Shown piece by piece: positions 10,664-20,640 of a DNA stretch of 38,544 bases (position 1 is its first letter; each line of letters starts with the position of its first letter). The DNA lies in assembly GCA_023375785.1 (NCBI GenBank), contig SZWC01002437.1, positions 69,302 to 107,845 of the forward strand, in the 5' to 3' direction. A model generated the notes under the pieces. It was not told the origin of the DNA and made no database searches. It was given only the letters and a program-made list of their open reading frames with translations. The position numbers and the translations under genes were made by a program. Origin of the DNA: Penium margaritaceum (taxonomy: Eukaryota > Streptophyta > Zygnematophyceae > Desmidiales > Peniaceae).

Positions 10664-11400
10664 TTGGGCGTAGTCCAGTATGAACCGTCAGTAATAATTG
10701 CAAAATCCAAGGAAGACTTGAATTTCTCGAATGTTGGTCGGCGTTGGCCAATCAGCAACTGCTGCCACTTTTTCCAGATTTTTGGTGATCCTCCCACCGT
10801 TGATGACGTGACCCAAAAACTCGATCGAACGACGACCGAAGTCGCATTTCGAGAGTTTTCCAGAAAATTCACTCTTTATAAAAGTTTGAGGTCTTTTGAA
10901 AGATGTCCATCCTGCTCCTCTGGGGTGCAGCTCTAGACCAGAATTTTGTCAAGGTACACCACAACAAAATCGTCAAGGTATGGTCAAACAATGTTGTTCA
11001 TTGCAGCCATAAATATTACCCGGGCATTTGTTAGTTCAAACGGCATTACCGTGAACTCAAAATGCCCGTAGCGAGTTCGGAATGCCATCTTCTTCATGTC
11101 AGTGTGTGCTACGTGTATCTGGTGACATCCGCTGTGCAAATCAATTTTGCTGAAAATTCGGGCCACTCGGGGTTGGTCAAAAACCTCGTCAGCTCGAGGA
11201 AGAGGGTAGCGGTTCTTGATGGTAGCGTCGTTCAACGTCCAATGATCCATGCACATCCGCATCTCACCAGTTTTCTTTTTCACAAATAGTACGGGTATGG
11301 CGTATGGTGACGTGGATGGACGAATGAACCCTTGACCGAGCATCTTGTTGAGTTGCCTTTTCAGCTCGGTCAGCTCGTGATCGCTCATCCAATAGGCCCC
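10664..11400 (-). pseudogene. chromovirus reverse transcriptase, altered active site
   Basis: The frame at 11388-10984 shows [36 protein letters not shown] and [13 protein letters not shown], then MPFELTNA. After a stop the catalytic strand follows near 10972-10930. It reads FVVVYLDKILV where active enzymes have YLDD or YVDD, so one metal-binding Asp is Lys. The thumb region (10872-10664) is frameshifted. The enzyme would copy element RNA into DNA, but this copy cannot. Confidence 0.88.
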
Positions 11401-11471
11401 TCAAACTGTAGGTCTGTTGCCCGGCTTCAGTTTGATGCAATGGTCGATGTCTTATTCAGGCGGTAAGGTTC

Positions 11472-11965
11472 TCAGGAGTTCGTCAGGGAAGACGTTCGCA
11501 AACTCCTGAATGAGTGGTGCAAACTCTTCGGGTACCATCGTGAACTTTGTCGATGCCGATGAGTGTGATGAGGCTGATGACGAGTCAATTGCTGCCACTT
11601 ACACTTCTTCCACTGTCGGCTTCTGTTCCACACACGGAAGTTGTCATTTGGCACGGTTGATCTCCACGTAGACGTCACTGCTGTTCTAGTCGGCCTGCGG
11701 ATTGTGTCGTACAAAAAATCTCGTATGAGGATGATTTTATGATCGCTCATTGGACAAGACCTCCAGACCGTTACATCCCATAGATCTCCCACTTGTAGTC
11801 GTAATGGTTCTCGAAGTCTCCGTATTTTAAGTCTTTCGTCAACGATTTTTCCTTCAAACACCCCTGGCTCGATCTGCATACCCAGTTTGCAAACCATGTT
11901 GTTGCTCACGAAGTTGTGTGAAGCTCCTCCATCCAATAGTGCCGGTACCGTTCTGCGACTCCTGC
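11472..11965 (-). pseudogene. chromovirus aspartic protease
   Basis: The frame begins with LDGGASHNFVS, the gypsy form of the retropepsin D-S/G-G-A motif, and includes LRLQVGDLWDVTVW and CPMSDHKIIL. Downstream is a variable linker toward RT (about 11640-11472). A matching but older copy lies near 23030-23120. Confidence 0.82.
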
Positions 11966-12195
11966 ATCCTTGATTTTTGAATTTTAGCAGTATCGCTAGT
12001 TGGTTGTCTTCGTAACCCTAATCAAACTTTGTGATCTCAGAAACCCTTTGTGGCGATGCAGGCCATTTAGATGGGCGATCGTTTGGCGCAGATTGCTCTG
12101 TGAAGACAAGAGTTGTGCCTTTCTAACTTACCCTTTGCCATTTCTCGACTCATTTTTCTGCTACTTCCCCCCCTTTTGGATTGCTACTTGCTTCA

Positions 12196-12500
12196 ACAGT
12201 TGTGAGCGACGTGCCGGCCATTTCCGCAGTTGTAGCAGCTTCGCGTATCTCTCTGGTCAACGGCGTCCACTTCCATTGGGGTCGAGGAGTCTACCGATTG
12301 TTGTTTTTTTCTTTCCGTTTCCACGATAGTTGTGGCTAGGAGGTCGCCAGCCGTAGGATTCATGGATCCGAGTGTTGTAGTTGGCGCTATCGATCTTTTT
12401 CGCTGCTGTGATCATCCGCGACAAGTCGTTTTGAATGCCAAAATGGCGATTGCACGCTGAATGTCTCGCTTCAGGGAGCTGGAACAGGTTCTCCACTTTA
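12196..12500 (-). pseudogene. chromovirus gag C-terminus with zinc knuckle
   Basis: The frame from 12496 (MENLFQLPEARHSACNRHF) is the last part of gag. In a neighbouring frame, 12237-12196 encodes CYNCGNGRHVAHNC, an intact CX2CX4HX4C zinc knuckle that would bind element RNA. The rest of gag should lie above 12500 but is replaced by other sequence at 12540. Confidence 0.8.
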
Positions 12501-12539
12501 GCTCACTTGTGGATGGCGGGGAAGGAGAGCGCAATGGCG

Positions 12540-13171
12540 CTCACAGCAGATTGTAACAGCGGAGACACCCTTGCAACCGCACCACTACGCCACCACGACG
12601 GGGCAGCCAAGGGTTTTCCAACCATCTCTAGCAGAAGTTGAGGCATGTGATGTTGAGAAGGGGTATGTGAAGGGTCCCAGAAGCTTCACTCTGGTCGCAC
12701 ATACCCCCCCCCCCCCCGGACATGAGAGAGTGCAAATGCTCCATTTGACCACCGTTTTTTACGTGTAAGATCTCATTAGAAAGATTTCACAAAACCCTAT
12801 CCATCGCTTCCTCTCCTACCTCATTTCATGCCCTGTAGGCTCCAGGAAAGGAAACAACGCTCTTGGACCTAGATTTTTTTTCAGGATTTTGGGCTGAGAA
12901 GAAAACGGTGAAGTTTTTGACCTTTCGAATGTTTGTTTGCACAAAACCATCGCCAGTGTATTCAGCATCCTTTGGCGCATAATCTTTCCAAATTTCACTT
13001 CATTTGGACAACCTTCATGCTGACGTCATCATTATAGGTGATGACATCAGCACCGACACATAGCCAAATGGTTGAAACATCATTTGATACCAGCGTTCAA
13101 AATCTTCAAGAAATGCCAACGGTTTGTGAGTCTGACAACATTGACGTTTGGACCCATATTGAGGAGCACCG
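12540..13171 (+). repeat. copia leader, inverted copy of 7640-8215
   Basis: The similarity begins abruptly at CACAGCAG (12540) and continues to the gag start. The match includes CATTTCATGCCCTGTAGG, a TGAAGGGTCCCAGAAG block and the TGATGACATCA motif. The left edge is a breakpoint against chromovirus gag. Confidence 0.8.
12704..12717. repeat. poly-C run inside the leader
   Basis: Fourteen C occur here. The paralogous leader (8033-8054, other strand) has the short mixed sequence CCACCCTCCCC at the same place, so the run is an expansion or an assembly artefact of this copy. Confidence 0.9.
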
Positions 13172-13873
13172 ATGCCGCCGGTCCGTGACAAGGACAAGGA
13201 GCTAGGCGACACCTCATCTTCCTCCCCATCGCAACACGTCTGAGGGACTGTGCATCGATTGTCAATCTTCCCTCGTGGCTTTGTGCCAACGGGATCGATT
13301 GTCCTGTGCACTTACCCACGCCAAGCTCCGAAGATGAGCAGACTGGCGTGGCAGGGAGTGTAGTTGGTGTCGTGGTTGGCACCGACATTGCATGTGTGGC
13401 AGGCGCCGAGTTCACACTGGTAGTTGCAGCCGTGGCACACGGTTTGGACGTCTAACGGCTTTGCCTCTTACTATTGTGGCGATCGGCACCATGGCTGGCG
13501 CCAGTGTCGCCAGCGTCCTGCCGGGTGGCGACCGCCGTACATACGGTCTCGCCCTTCGTCTTCACCATCCGACTCAGAGACGTTGTCAGTCAATACCGTG
13601 GCACCCATTAGTGGAGCTATGACGGTGTTGTACTCCAAGCTCCAGGGTCTAAAGCTCATGATGCAACAGCTCACAGACTATGTATTCCCTGAGAGGACCG
13701 TTGCCACCATGCCGCTCCAGACACCCCCATCTTCCTCCTCGCCATCCTCACCTCCAACAGTGTCATCACCTGACGGTCCCTTGCCACCCGATCTCAACTC
13801 CACATCCGACGCCCTGCACTCTATCCTGGAGTCAGTCGGAGTCATCCCGACCTCCGACCCCGTTGCCTCTTAG
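13172..13873 (+). pseudogene. short gag with damaged zinc knuckle
   Basis: ATG 13172 gives MPPVRDKDKELGDTSSSSPS, parallel to the gag start of the minus copia (MAPTGDKG plus Ser run). The frame meets a TGA at 13241 and two more stops, then shows SYYCGDRHHGWRQC (about 13466-13507), a zinc-knuckle-like array whose first Cys is Ser. A Ser/Pro-rich tail ends at the stop 13871. The knuckle lies only about 100 codons from the start, much closer than in normal gag, so an internal deletion is likely. Confidence 0.45.
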
Positions 13874-13926
13874 TCCTCCCTTCTGCCAGCACCCCTTGTG
13901 CACGCACTTGCCACGAGAGACAACAG

Positions 13927-15742
13927 ATGGCACGACAGGCTAGACGTGCCCGACGATTAGGAGAGGTGTTGACAGCAGTACGAGCAGTGATGGACATTGC
14001 CAAGGAGCCGATTCCCTCGTCCCTGGTCGCGGGATTGGTATATCACCCCCTCTTAGCTTCGTCCGGTGTGTCGGTCGTGGGGAGGATGGAGTATTCACTG
14101 ACAACTACAGTGGAGCCGAGGACTGAGATAACAGATGGAGGTGCTCGACACACTCAGTTGGCGCATCATCTAGAGAGGAAAGACGCCCCCGCTGTGGGGG
14201 AGGACTGTTCATCCAAGGAGGAGTGGTTTGATGCTGAGCCAGCTTCAGAGATCAAGTTGGAGCTTGGAGCCGACGTGACTGAGGGGATCAAAGAGGCAGG
14301 AAAGGTCGTTGATACCCCGACGATGGCCGGGACGATAGGAGCTGCTATTGCGGTGGAAAGAGTTGCAGCAGAGCCATCTCCCTCGTCCCCGGTTGCAGGG
14401 TTGGTGCACCACCTCCTCTCGGTTTCTACTAGTCTGTTAGCCGTAGGGGGGATGGAGTGGCCGTCATTGATCACAGGACATCACAGGATTAGTGCGTCGG
14501 ATAGTGCTAGATGACGAGAGCATGTAGTTGACCACCAGGAGGGGGCAAACGTCCCTTGTGAGGACGACGAGTCGTATATGGGGGATTGGTCAGACACGAA
14601 GTCGGTGAAAGATGAATAGGCCCATTGTGTTGTCTCATTTATAGCAGCCGCAACACAAGCAAAGGATGGCCCCTGTACGACGGCAGGCGTCAGTGTGTGC
14701 GAAACGTCGATAGTGGCTGATGAGCTTGCAGCAGCCACGGTGGAGGACGCAGAGCAAGCTGCGGACCTCCGGTTCATGGCTGTTTTGACCAGCGTCATTA
14801 ACACCATTGCAATTCTAGCCGAAGACACAGCTGTAGTCCCCGTGCACGAGCGCCTGCGCTCCACGATGGACGCTCCAGAGGTAGCAGTGGCTGGAGCAGA
14901 GGCGTATGTGTAGATTCTCATGGCCTAACTCTGGGAGGCCAGTAGCTGTTGTTACACCATGGATATTCTAGCACGACGGGCTGCCAAGGAGTGTGTAGAG
15001 GATGTACACATGCGTCTCGAGGTAGCTCAGTGGTCTCTGGAGGATGCACGTCTCAGATAGGCGGACTTCTAGTAGCATGCAGATGATGGGCTATGCACCA
15101 GGGGTCGGGAGGAGCACCACGGCACTGAGCGCACCTTCGATGACCACGACGACGTCACAAATACAGATTTACCTATAGATGCTGACGTCCGGCCAGCATC
15201 CGATGGCCAAGCGACAGGTGTGTCACCAGCAGGATGTTCCTTTGCAACAGCCGTTCCTGTAGCCCCACATGATTTATGTGGCAGCTCATTGTCTGGTGCC
15301 CACACCCTCCCAGCAGCTCGTGGCGAGGTGGCACTTAAGTCAACGACTGATGCAGAGGACGTCGGCCTATGTGACGAGCACGCAAAGCTGCACTCCTTCC
15401 TACCGAACGAGGCCGCAAGGTTGGAGGAGGCTGTGGCTCGCGCCAATGCGTGCCTGACGGAGGTCCACTTTCAGGTTTGTTCCGCGTTTGTTTGTTTCGC
15501 GAATAACCATCTGCATGCCATAGATGTAGCAGGTCGCCCGGTTGCTGCAGCTGAGCTCAACGAGGTGTACACACATCTTGATGGGTGAGGTGCAGCTAGG
15601 TAGCTGGCAGGCATATATTAGGTGATGGAGCTGGAGGAGGCCCTCAACGCTACACCAGTCAGATCAACAGGTGACGGCAGTAGTGACGACTACGACAGCG
15701 ACGACGACAGCAACGACGGTGCTACGGGATGATGTTGTGTGC
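13927..15742 (+). pseudogene. long decayed reading frame, Ala/Glu/Asp-rich, unrecognised
   Basis: A single phase stays coding-like for about 600 codons, interrupted by some ten stops (TGA at 14512, TAG at 14911, TGA at 15586 and others). The longest open stretch is 195 codons. Composition is rich in Ala, Val, Glu and Asp. Segments such as ARRAAKECVEDVHMRLEVAQ and NEAARLEEAVARANACL look like coiled coil, and an acidic SDDYDSDDDSND run lies near 15680-15715. The same phase continues into the RING-like segment at 15790. I do not recognise the protein. It lies where a copia would carry pol, so it may be captured host sequence or an element-specific gene. Confidence 0.45.
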
Positions 15743-15769
15743 GAGCATGTCCCACCAACATTGTCATCA

Positions 15770-15960
15770 CCCTTGCTATTTTTGTGCAGGAATATGTGGC
15801 CATGAGGGAGCCGTGCTCCCTCCTCAGGGATTGTGTTGGGTGCGGTCATCAGCTTTGCTTGTGTTGTCAGCCTCTGCATCCCAGGAGGAGTGTTGAGGTG
15901 TGGGCTTTGGCCTGACACCCTTCTGAGGACAACGTGGTTAGTTTGTGTCGGGCACGATGC
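15770..15960 (+). pseudogene. RING-finger-like remnant with a possible 3' splice site
   Basis: After a pyrimidine-rich tract ending in TTTTTGTGCAG (15779-15789), the frame gives EYVAMREPCSLLRDCVGCGH, then QLCLCCQPLHPRRSVEVW. C-G-H-Q-L-C-L-C-C fits the Cys-x-His-x2-Cys-x2-Cys core of a RING finger, as in ankyrin-RING E3 ubiquitin ligases. The first Cys pair is read as Tyr and Met, and the last CPxC pair appears as a stop followed by HPSE, so it could no longer bind both zincs. An acceptor site beside it would suggest capture of unspliced genomic DNA. The assignment depends on my own motif reading. Confidence 0.35.
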
Positions 15961-15980
15961 TCCGGTTGAGGTTACGCTGG

Positions 15981-16270
15981 TCGAGACCCACACACCTGGT
16001 GACTTGTATTGTTGTGACGTGGAGACCCATTGCCTCCATGTGTTATGTATGCTCCATGCATGCGAGCATGTGTGGTCGAGACCTGAACCCCACAGACATC
16101 AGGAGGAGACCTTGTTACTTTATACCTCTTGTGTGATGTTTGGCACATGGGTGTGTGATTTATGTCTTGCACGGTCGAGACCCGGGCACTTGGTGAATTA
16201 CACCACTGTCATGAGGAGATCTTGTATTATGGTTGGTGTTTACGATAGACAGTGAGTGTAGCCCCTCACT
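15981..16270 (+). repeat. three degenerate tandem repeats of about 97 bp
   Basis: TCGAGACC starts recur at 15981, 16076 and 16175 (spacing 95 and 99). Each is followed about 30-40 bases later by a GGAGACC or GGAGATC block. Units 1 and 3 also share a CAC(C/T)TGGTGA segment. The array sits between the RING-like remnant and the 3' LTR. Confidence 0.6.
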
Positions 16271-16295
16271 CGTCATTGTGACGATGACTGTGTCA

Positions 16296-16306
16296 GCCAG
16301 GGAGAG
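16296..16306 (+). other. polypurine tract of the truncated copia
   Basis: CCAGGGAGAG directly precedes TGTTGG, the start of the LTR-like repeat. It is the weakest of the polypurine tracts in the window. Confidence 0.55.
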
Positions 16307-16986
16307 TGTTGGTTTACATGGCTTCCACCCGTCACAAGCGACGACCGTGGTGATTATCCGTATACCCCATACTATTGGTATGGAGTAGCAGTACTGGAGA
16401 GCACGATGACATGATCTGTGATGCGGACCCAACTGGCGCCGGAGCACCAACGGATGGTGGCTCCACCCACCAGTAGCTGCCAGACAACTGCCACGATGTC
16501 TTGGGTACTTGCTTGGATGCTCTGTAGCTTTTTCTACAGTCGCTAGAGTTTTCTCGATGGATTGCTTCTGAGCCTGATTTGCACGTTTTGCGTCATCTAT
16601 CCAGTGATCGATGCCAGACCTATGTGTGTGACCAGTCTAGCCACTCGCTCAAGATTTTGCATCTCTAGGTTCAGACGGTGTTGCTTTTGGATACTTGTGC
16701 GTACAGTTACGGCCAAAACAGTAGTTTTGGGCCGGTTTTATGATAAACTGACACTACGCGTGCGTCACGTGCCATGCTCCACAGCAGGTATTTATGCTGC
16801 GTCCTTGTCAGTTGTCATCTCTCTCTACAATCATATTCAATTTGAGCTTCCTTACACTTTGTGTGTGCCCCTACCCAGACCATAGCAGTTTCGTGCATGC
16901 ATTGTGATTGTCATCACACACTGACTCAGCGCTGACGCTTTATTAAGTGGCAAGCGGTTAGGAAGGCTCCAGGAAGTTTCTTTGTA
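16307..16986 (+). repeat. 3' LTR of the truncated copia
   Basis: About 680 bases are alignable with the reverse complement of 8339-8980. Shared anchors are TGATGCGGACC, GCCTGATTTGCA, GGTTCAGACGGTGT, the GGCCAAAAC..GTTTTGGGCC hairpin and a GTATTTATGC TATA-like box near 16786. The end near 16986 is set by alignment and not by a clean CA. Confidence 0.65.
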
Positions 16987-17304
16987 AGAACCAAGGAAGA
17001 GTGCACTCGACTCGTATTCCTGTGATGGAGATGCCTTGCGCCTGCACAACCACTGCATTGTGTGGTGGCTCCATTCCTCGATTTCCTCCCCCGCGAGCCG
17101 TTGGGGCTTCCAAAACAAACACATGGCCCTCAACCGCCCACATCAGGGAGTGGAGCACCCGGTCATGTCCTTTGGTGTTGGCCAATACTTCCTCTCCTTT
17201 CCCTATACGGTGTGTGCTTCTCCACAGCTCCGGCCTGTAGCCAGCCTGCCGAGAGATTCCACCATCATAACTTTCAACGATATTTAAACCATTCTAGCAG
17301 AATC

Positions 17305-17423
17305 AGGAGAAGGAGGAAGAGGAGGAGGTGGTGGAGAAGGAGGAGGAGGAGGAAGAGGAGGCGGAGGTGGAGGAGGAGGAGGAGGGGAAGGAGGAGGGGG
17401 AGGAGAAGGAGGTGGAGGAGGAG
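17305..17423 (+). repeat. GGA-rich purine tract
   Basis: Nearly uninterrupted purine (GGA/GGAGGT units) runs for about 120 bases. It can form triplex or G-quadruplex DNA. The Arg-rich or Pro-rich open frames through it are compositional. Confidence 0.9.
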
Positions 17424-17439
17424 CAGCAGCACTTTTCCA

Positions 17440-19185
17440 TAGCACCCCTTGTTACGCCCTAGTTATTCCCTAAGTGGCATTGTGGTACGGAGCAAAGGTG
17501 CCCACGACCTAATCTGCTATGTTAGAGCAGCGGAGTGCAGAGACTGTAAGGTGGGGCAATTGACAAGGTTGGCGTGAAGAAGTAGGTGGGCCCAAGACGG
17601 GTTCCAAGCACCAAATGCGATGGAGGGGATTGAATTGACCTCCTTGCTCTGATTCAAGTAGTTACTCCTAAGGGTGTGAGGAAGAGAGTGGGAGAGTGGG
17701 ATGACCCCCACTATGAACACACCATGGAAAGCTTGTGGTACTTAGAAGCAATCACACATAAGAGGTAACTTTCAGTGAGCATAGAGGAGCGAACAAGATC
17801 ATGACAGTGAGCGTAGGCCTTGTTCGCACAACAAGCACGTCAAGGTCACGCTGCCACCCGGGGGTTGAGTCCGACCACTCGGTAGACACTGAGGACGGCT
17901 ACTCCACCACAACCAAACCAAAAGTGAAGAAAGATTCATAGCAATGTTTTGTGGGCACAGGCCAGAAATCAGGTGAATGCTGCTGCTGCCTGAAGACATT
18001 GGCTTCATTATGGATCACTCCAATCTTCTAGGGCAGACCTCCAGCGCTTGAGCACGAGACCTAGCATGAAGTATTGGTTTTTTTTTGCATGCTTATTCAT
18101 TATGTAAGGACTTGTGGAGGAGCGAGTAGAGTAATGAGAACATGGTCATCAACGATGAACAACGGTGTCAACGCTTTGTTTTGTGCCATTTTCGGGCAAG
18201 CTCAGGGATGGGGTCTTGGTTCCGGGGAAAACGAGATGTGGAACACTTTGGGAGCCTGAGTGAAAGGCGTCTGGGAAGTAGAAGATTATCGCATTAGGGA
18301 GCCCTGTCAGATCCTAGATAGTGTATTATTTTAGGAATTGGTGAGCTCTAAGCTAAGAGGATCTTGCATGGAGCACCCAATTATGTTAGAAAAATAAGTA
18401 GTACAAAGTTTTCTGCCTGCATTCTTCATTTTTCTGATCCCATTAGGAGCTAAGCATTTAGGGAAGAAAAAAAATTGGTAATATTGCAACCCCAGAGGGT
18501 CCCAGCCTGCCCTTTTGTTATGCGGGAAAAAGTCTCATTGGTTCACAAACTACATGTAGCAGATCCAACACGATGATAATGATAGGAAACTTGAATGAAC
18601 TTGAGATAAGATTTGTATTTAATTGAATGAAAGGATTGTTCAAACAGCCTGAATAATGGATGTAGTTATGAGAGTAAAAAATGTTAATCTCTTAGGTACT
18701 CAAAGAGTGAAACACACAACAATTCAGTATGTCTCTCATTGAATACGGAAAGAGAGAGAGAAAAAATAAAGAAAAAAAAACAGAAAAAAAAGGAACACGA
18801 AGTCGGGTATGTTGAAAAAATGCAAACAAGTTCTTTTAAGAGGGGCAAAAATACCAGATATCCCTGCATGAAGATAATTTAGCCCATCTGTATCTACAGT
18901 AAAAGAATATGCTCCATCCGTCCCTATGTTAGAACAATCGGTCCTGATGTGATCCTTTCCTTCTCGGAAAGGATCACATCCACATCGCATGGGATGCAGC
19001 GTCTTCATGCGGACGTCATCAGTCTTGGCCTTGAAATCTCAATCCTCTTAATTGAGGGGTTTGTGATTGTTCAGGATGTGGTTTACATGGAGTTGTGCAT
19101 GGGGGTCCATGAATCCCTATGCATTGAAAGGGTACCTGTTGTGTTGCTCTAGCGTGGAGTGTAACATGTTCTGGAAAAAAATCCT
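17440..19185. other. no recognisable gene
   Basis: This is moderately AT-rich sequence with short open frames only. I see no conserved motif, RNA gene or transposon hallmark on either strand. Poly-A/T-rich stretches lie near 18755-18792. Confidence 0.5.
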
Positions 19186-19190
19186 AAAAC

Positions 19191-19526
19191 CTCTGCTTGG
19201 CGCAGAGGATGCAACTCCAAGTTCGTCCCCAGAGATCTGGGGTTCAAACTTGTATCGGCAAGTTTCTGGGTAGTGAAGCCCAAGTGCCCGTTGGAATGGG
19301 ACCTAGGTGGCTGCCATTGGAGCGGACTTTGCCGAGCTGCTCTCGCATCCCGCCGCTCGAGCCTGGCCCTCCTTGAGCCTGCTATGGCCCCTTGATGCAC
19401 TCTCGCCGTTCACGGCCAATGACACCGGATGTCCGTTCCCTGATTCAACCGAGCAGAGGCAAGTTGTGTCCTCAGCAAAGGCGGCTCTGGACAGTGGTGC
19501 CATCCGCCCGACCAAAAAAAAAAAAA
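19191..19526 (+). repeat. possible tRNA-derived SINE
   Basis: TGGCGCAGAGG (19198-19208) fits a pol III A box (TRGYNNARNGG). GGTTCAAACTT (19241-19251) resembles a B box, and the start-to-start distance is 43 bases, as in tRNA genes. The block is GC-richer than its surroundings and ends in A13 (19514-19526), like a SINE tail. I could not find a target duplication, and the B box is imperfect at its end. Confidence 0.35.
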
Positions 19527-19535
19527 CCCTGGTGT

Positions 19536-19554
19536 GGGGGGGGGGGGGGGGGGG
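19536..19554. repeat. poly-G homopolymer
   Basis: Nineteen G occur just after the A-tail of the SINE-like block. Confidence 0.95.
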
Positions 19555-20640
19555 TACACGATTTTTATTACAAGCCCGGATTTTTTGTAACAAACTAGAC
19601 ATCAAGGAACCTTGATTTTTTTACTTTCTGTTTGTATACTGTTGAGATCGATGTGCATCGGATATAATCTCTATCAAGAATACTCCATCATCCTGGCTAA
19701 CCCAATTCACCCGTTCGATGGCAATCCTGAGATGAGAGGGTCTCAACTAGACATGGGATCAGATGGGTGGGAAGAGAGGGAGAGTGGGGATACAAGGGAC
19801 GTCATGCCTTTCTTCTTTCAGCCATGACGTCTCGGCACATAACGTAACAATGGACGGCACTAGTTAGAATAGCCATCAATAAGATGTTCAACAACTATGA
19901 GGTTATCATAGAGCATCCAACTACTGTACACAATGTTTTGGTCCTACCATATTACAACACATAAGATTACATTACTTTCCCTTGTCATTGGTGCCGGAGG
20001 ATGCACTTGATGATGTACCTCATATCCTTGTCCATTTTACTGGCTGAAAGTAGGGATACCTTTCATCGAAGGATGTTCGTGCTTCATACTACATTTTGAG
20101 ACATATGACGTAGACGACTGGATGACCTGTCATCATTTCCCATGGGAAAACATCTAGTTAAAAAAATATGAACATTTACTTGATTGTGAACGATCTTAAC
20201 CACTTAGACATCTGCTTGGTGCAAGCCTGTTATCCTCACAGATTCATATTTATAATGTTGTGTATGAATTGGTTGCCAACATGGAACTACACGCATGATG
20301 ACTCTCTTCGGCGAGAGCCGAATGACGTGACCGAAGCAAACCCATCAAGGATGGAACTTCGGCCGCAGAACACGCCGATGCCGAATCGGACCCAAGCGGA
20401 GCGGATCAAACAGTCACCAAGGTAAAAGCTTCCGGAAGGGAGCCCGGTGGGAGGGATTTTCTGCCTGGACCATCTTAAAAAATAATAATAAAAAAAATGA
20501 ATCTCTTCATTGTTGCATGAGTTTTTGCAAGTTTCTTTTGGGCCTTGTTCGGGATGTTGCAAAAGTGGTTGGATGTTGATGACTGGGTTATTGTTTGAAC
20601 TCTTAAGTGTGAATAGGTTTGTGAATAGTTGGATGTCAAA
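19555..20640. other. no recognisable gene; GC-rich block 20290-20480
   Basis: Mostly AT-rich sequence. A GC-rich island at 20290-20480, with a TTCGGC/GCCGAA mini-hairpin, ends in an A-rich tail (20474-20500) and may be a retroposed fragment. No gene is supported. Confidence 0.4.

Larger units (their letters stand above)
428..12539 (-). mobile_element. Ty3/gypsy chromovirus, 5' truncated, split by a copia insertion
   Basis: Read on the minus strand, this element runs gag zinc knuckle (12237-12196), protease, reverse transcriptase, RNase H, integrase, then after a 7.6-kb copia insertion (1371-8980) a chromodomain, a polypurine tract and a 3' LTR ending at 428. Order and motifs are those of chromoviruses. 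The gag N-terminus, PBS and 5' LTR are missing: gag stops at the junction with unrelated sequence at 12539/12540. Several stops and frameshifts make it a fossil. The family call is firm. The outer LTR edge rests only on the TGTTA/TAACA ends. Confidence 0.85.
12540..16986 (+). mobile_element. 5'-truncated, non-autonomous copia relative
   Basis: The plus strand starts inside a copia leader (12540-13171, inverted copy of 7640-8215). It continues with a short gag (ATG 13172) and ends with a polypurine-like tract and a 3' LTR at 16307-16986 that is alignable with the minus copia LTR. No protease, integrase, RT or RNase H motif lies in between. Instead there is a long decayed frame with a RING-like end. 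The 5' LTR and PBS are missing. I read it as a non-autonomous element of the same broad family that carries non-retroviral sequence. Confidence 0.7.

Noticed and set aside
17062..17442. 126-codon basic protein ending in Arg/Lys repeats
   Set aside because: The Arg-rich end is translated GGA-type purine repeat, and the first part has no recognisable domain.
19303..19615. Two opposite 100-codon frames around the SINE-like block
   Set aside because: Both run through the A13 and G19 homopolymers and have no motif.
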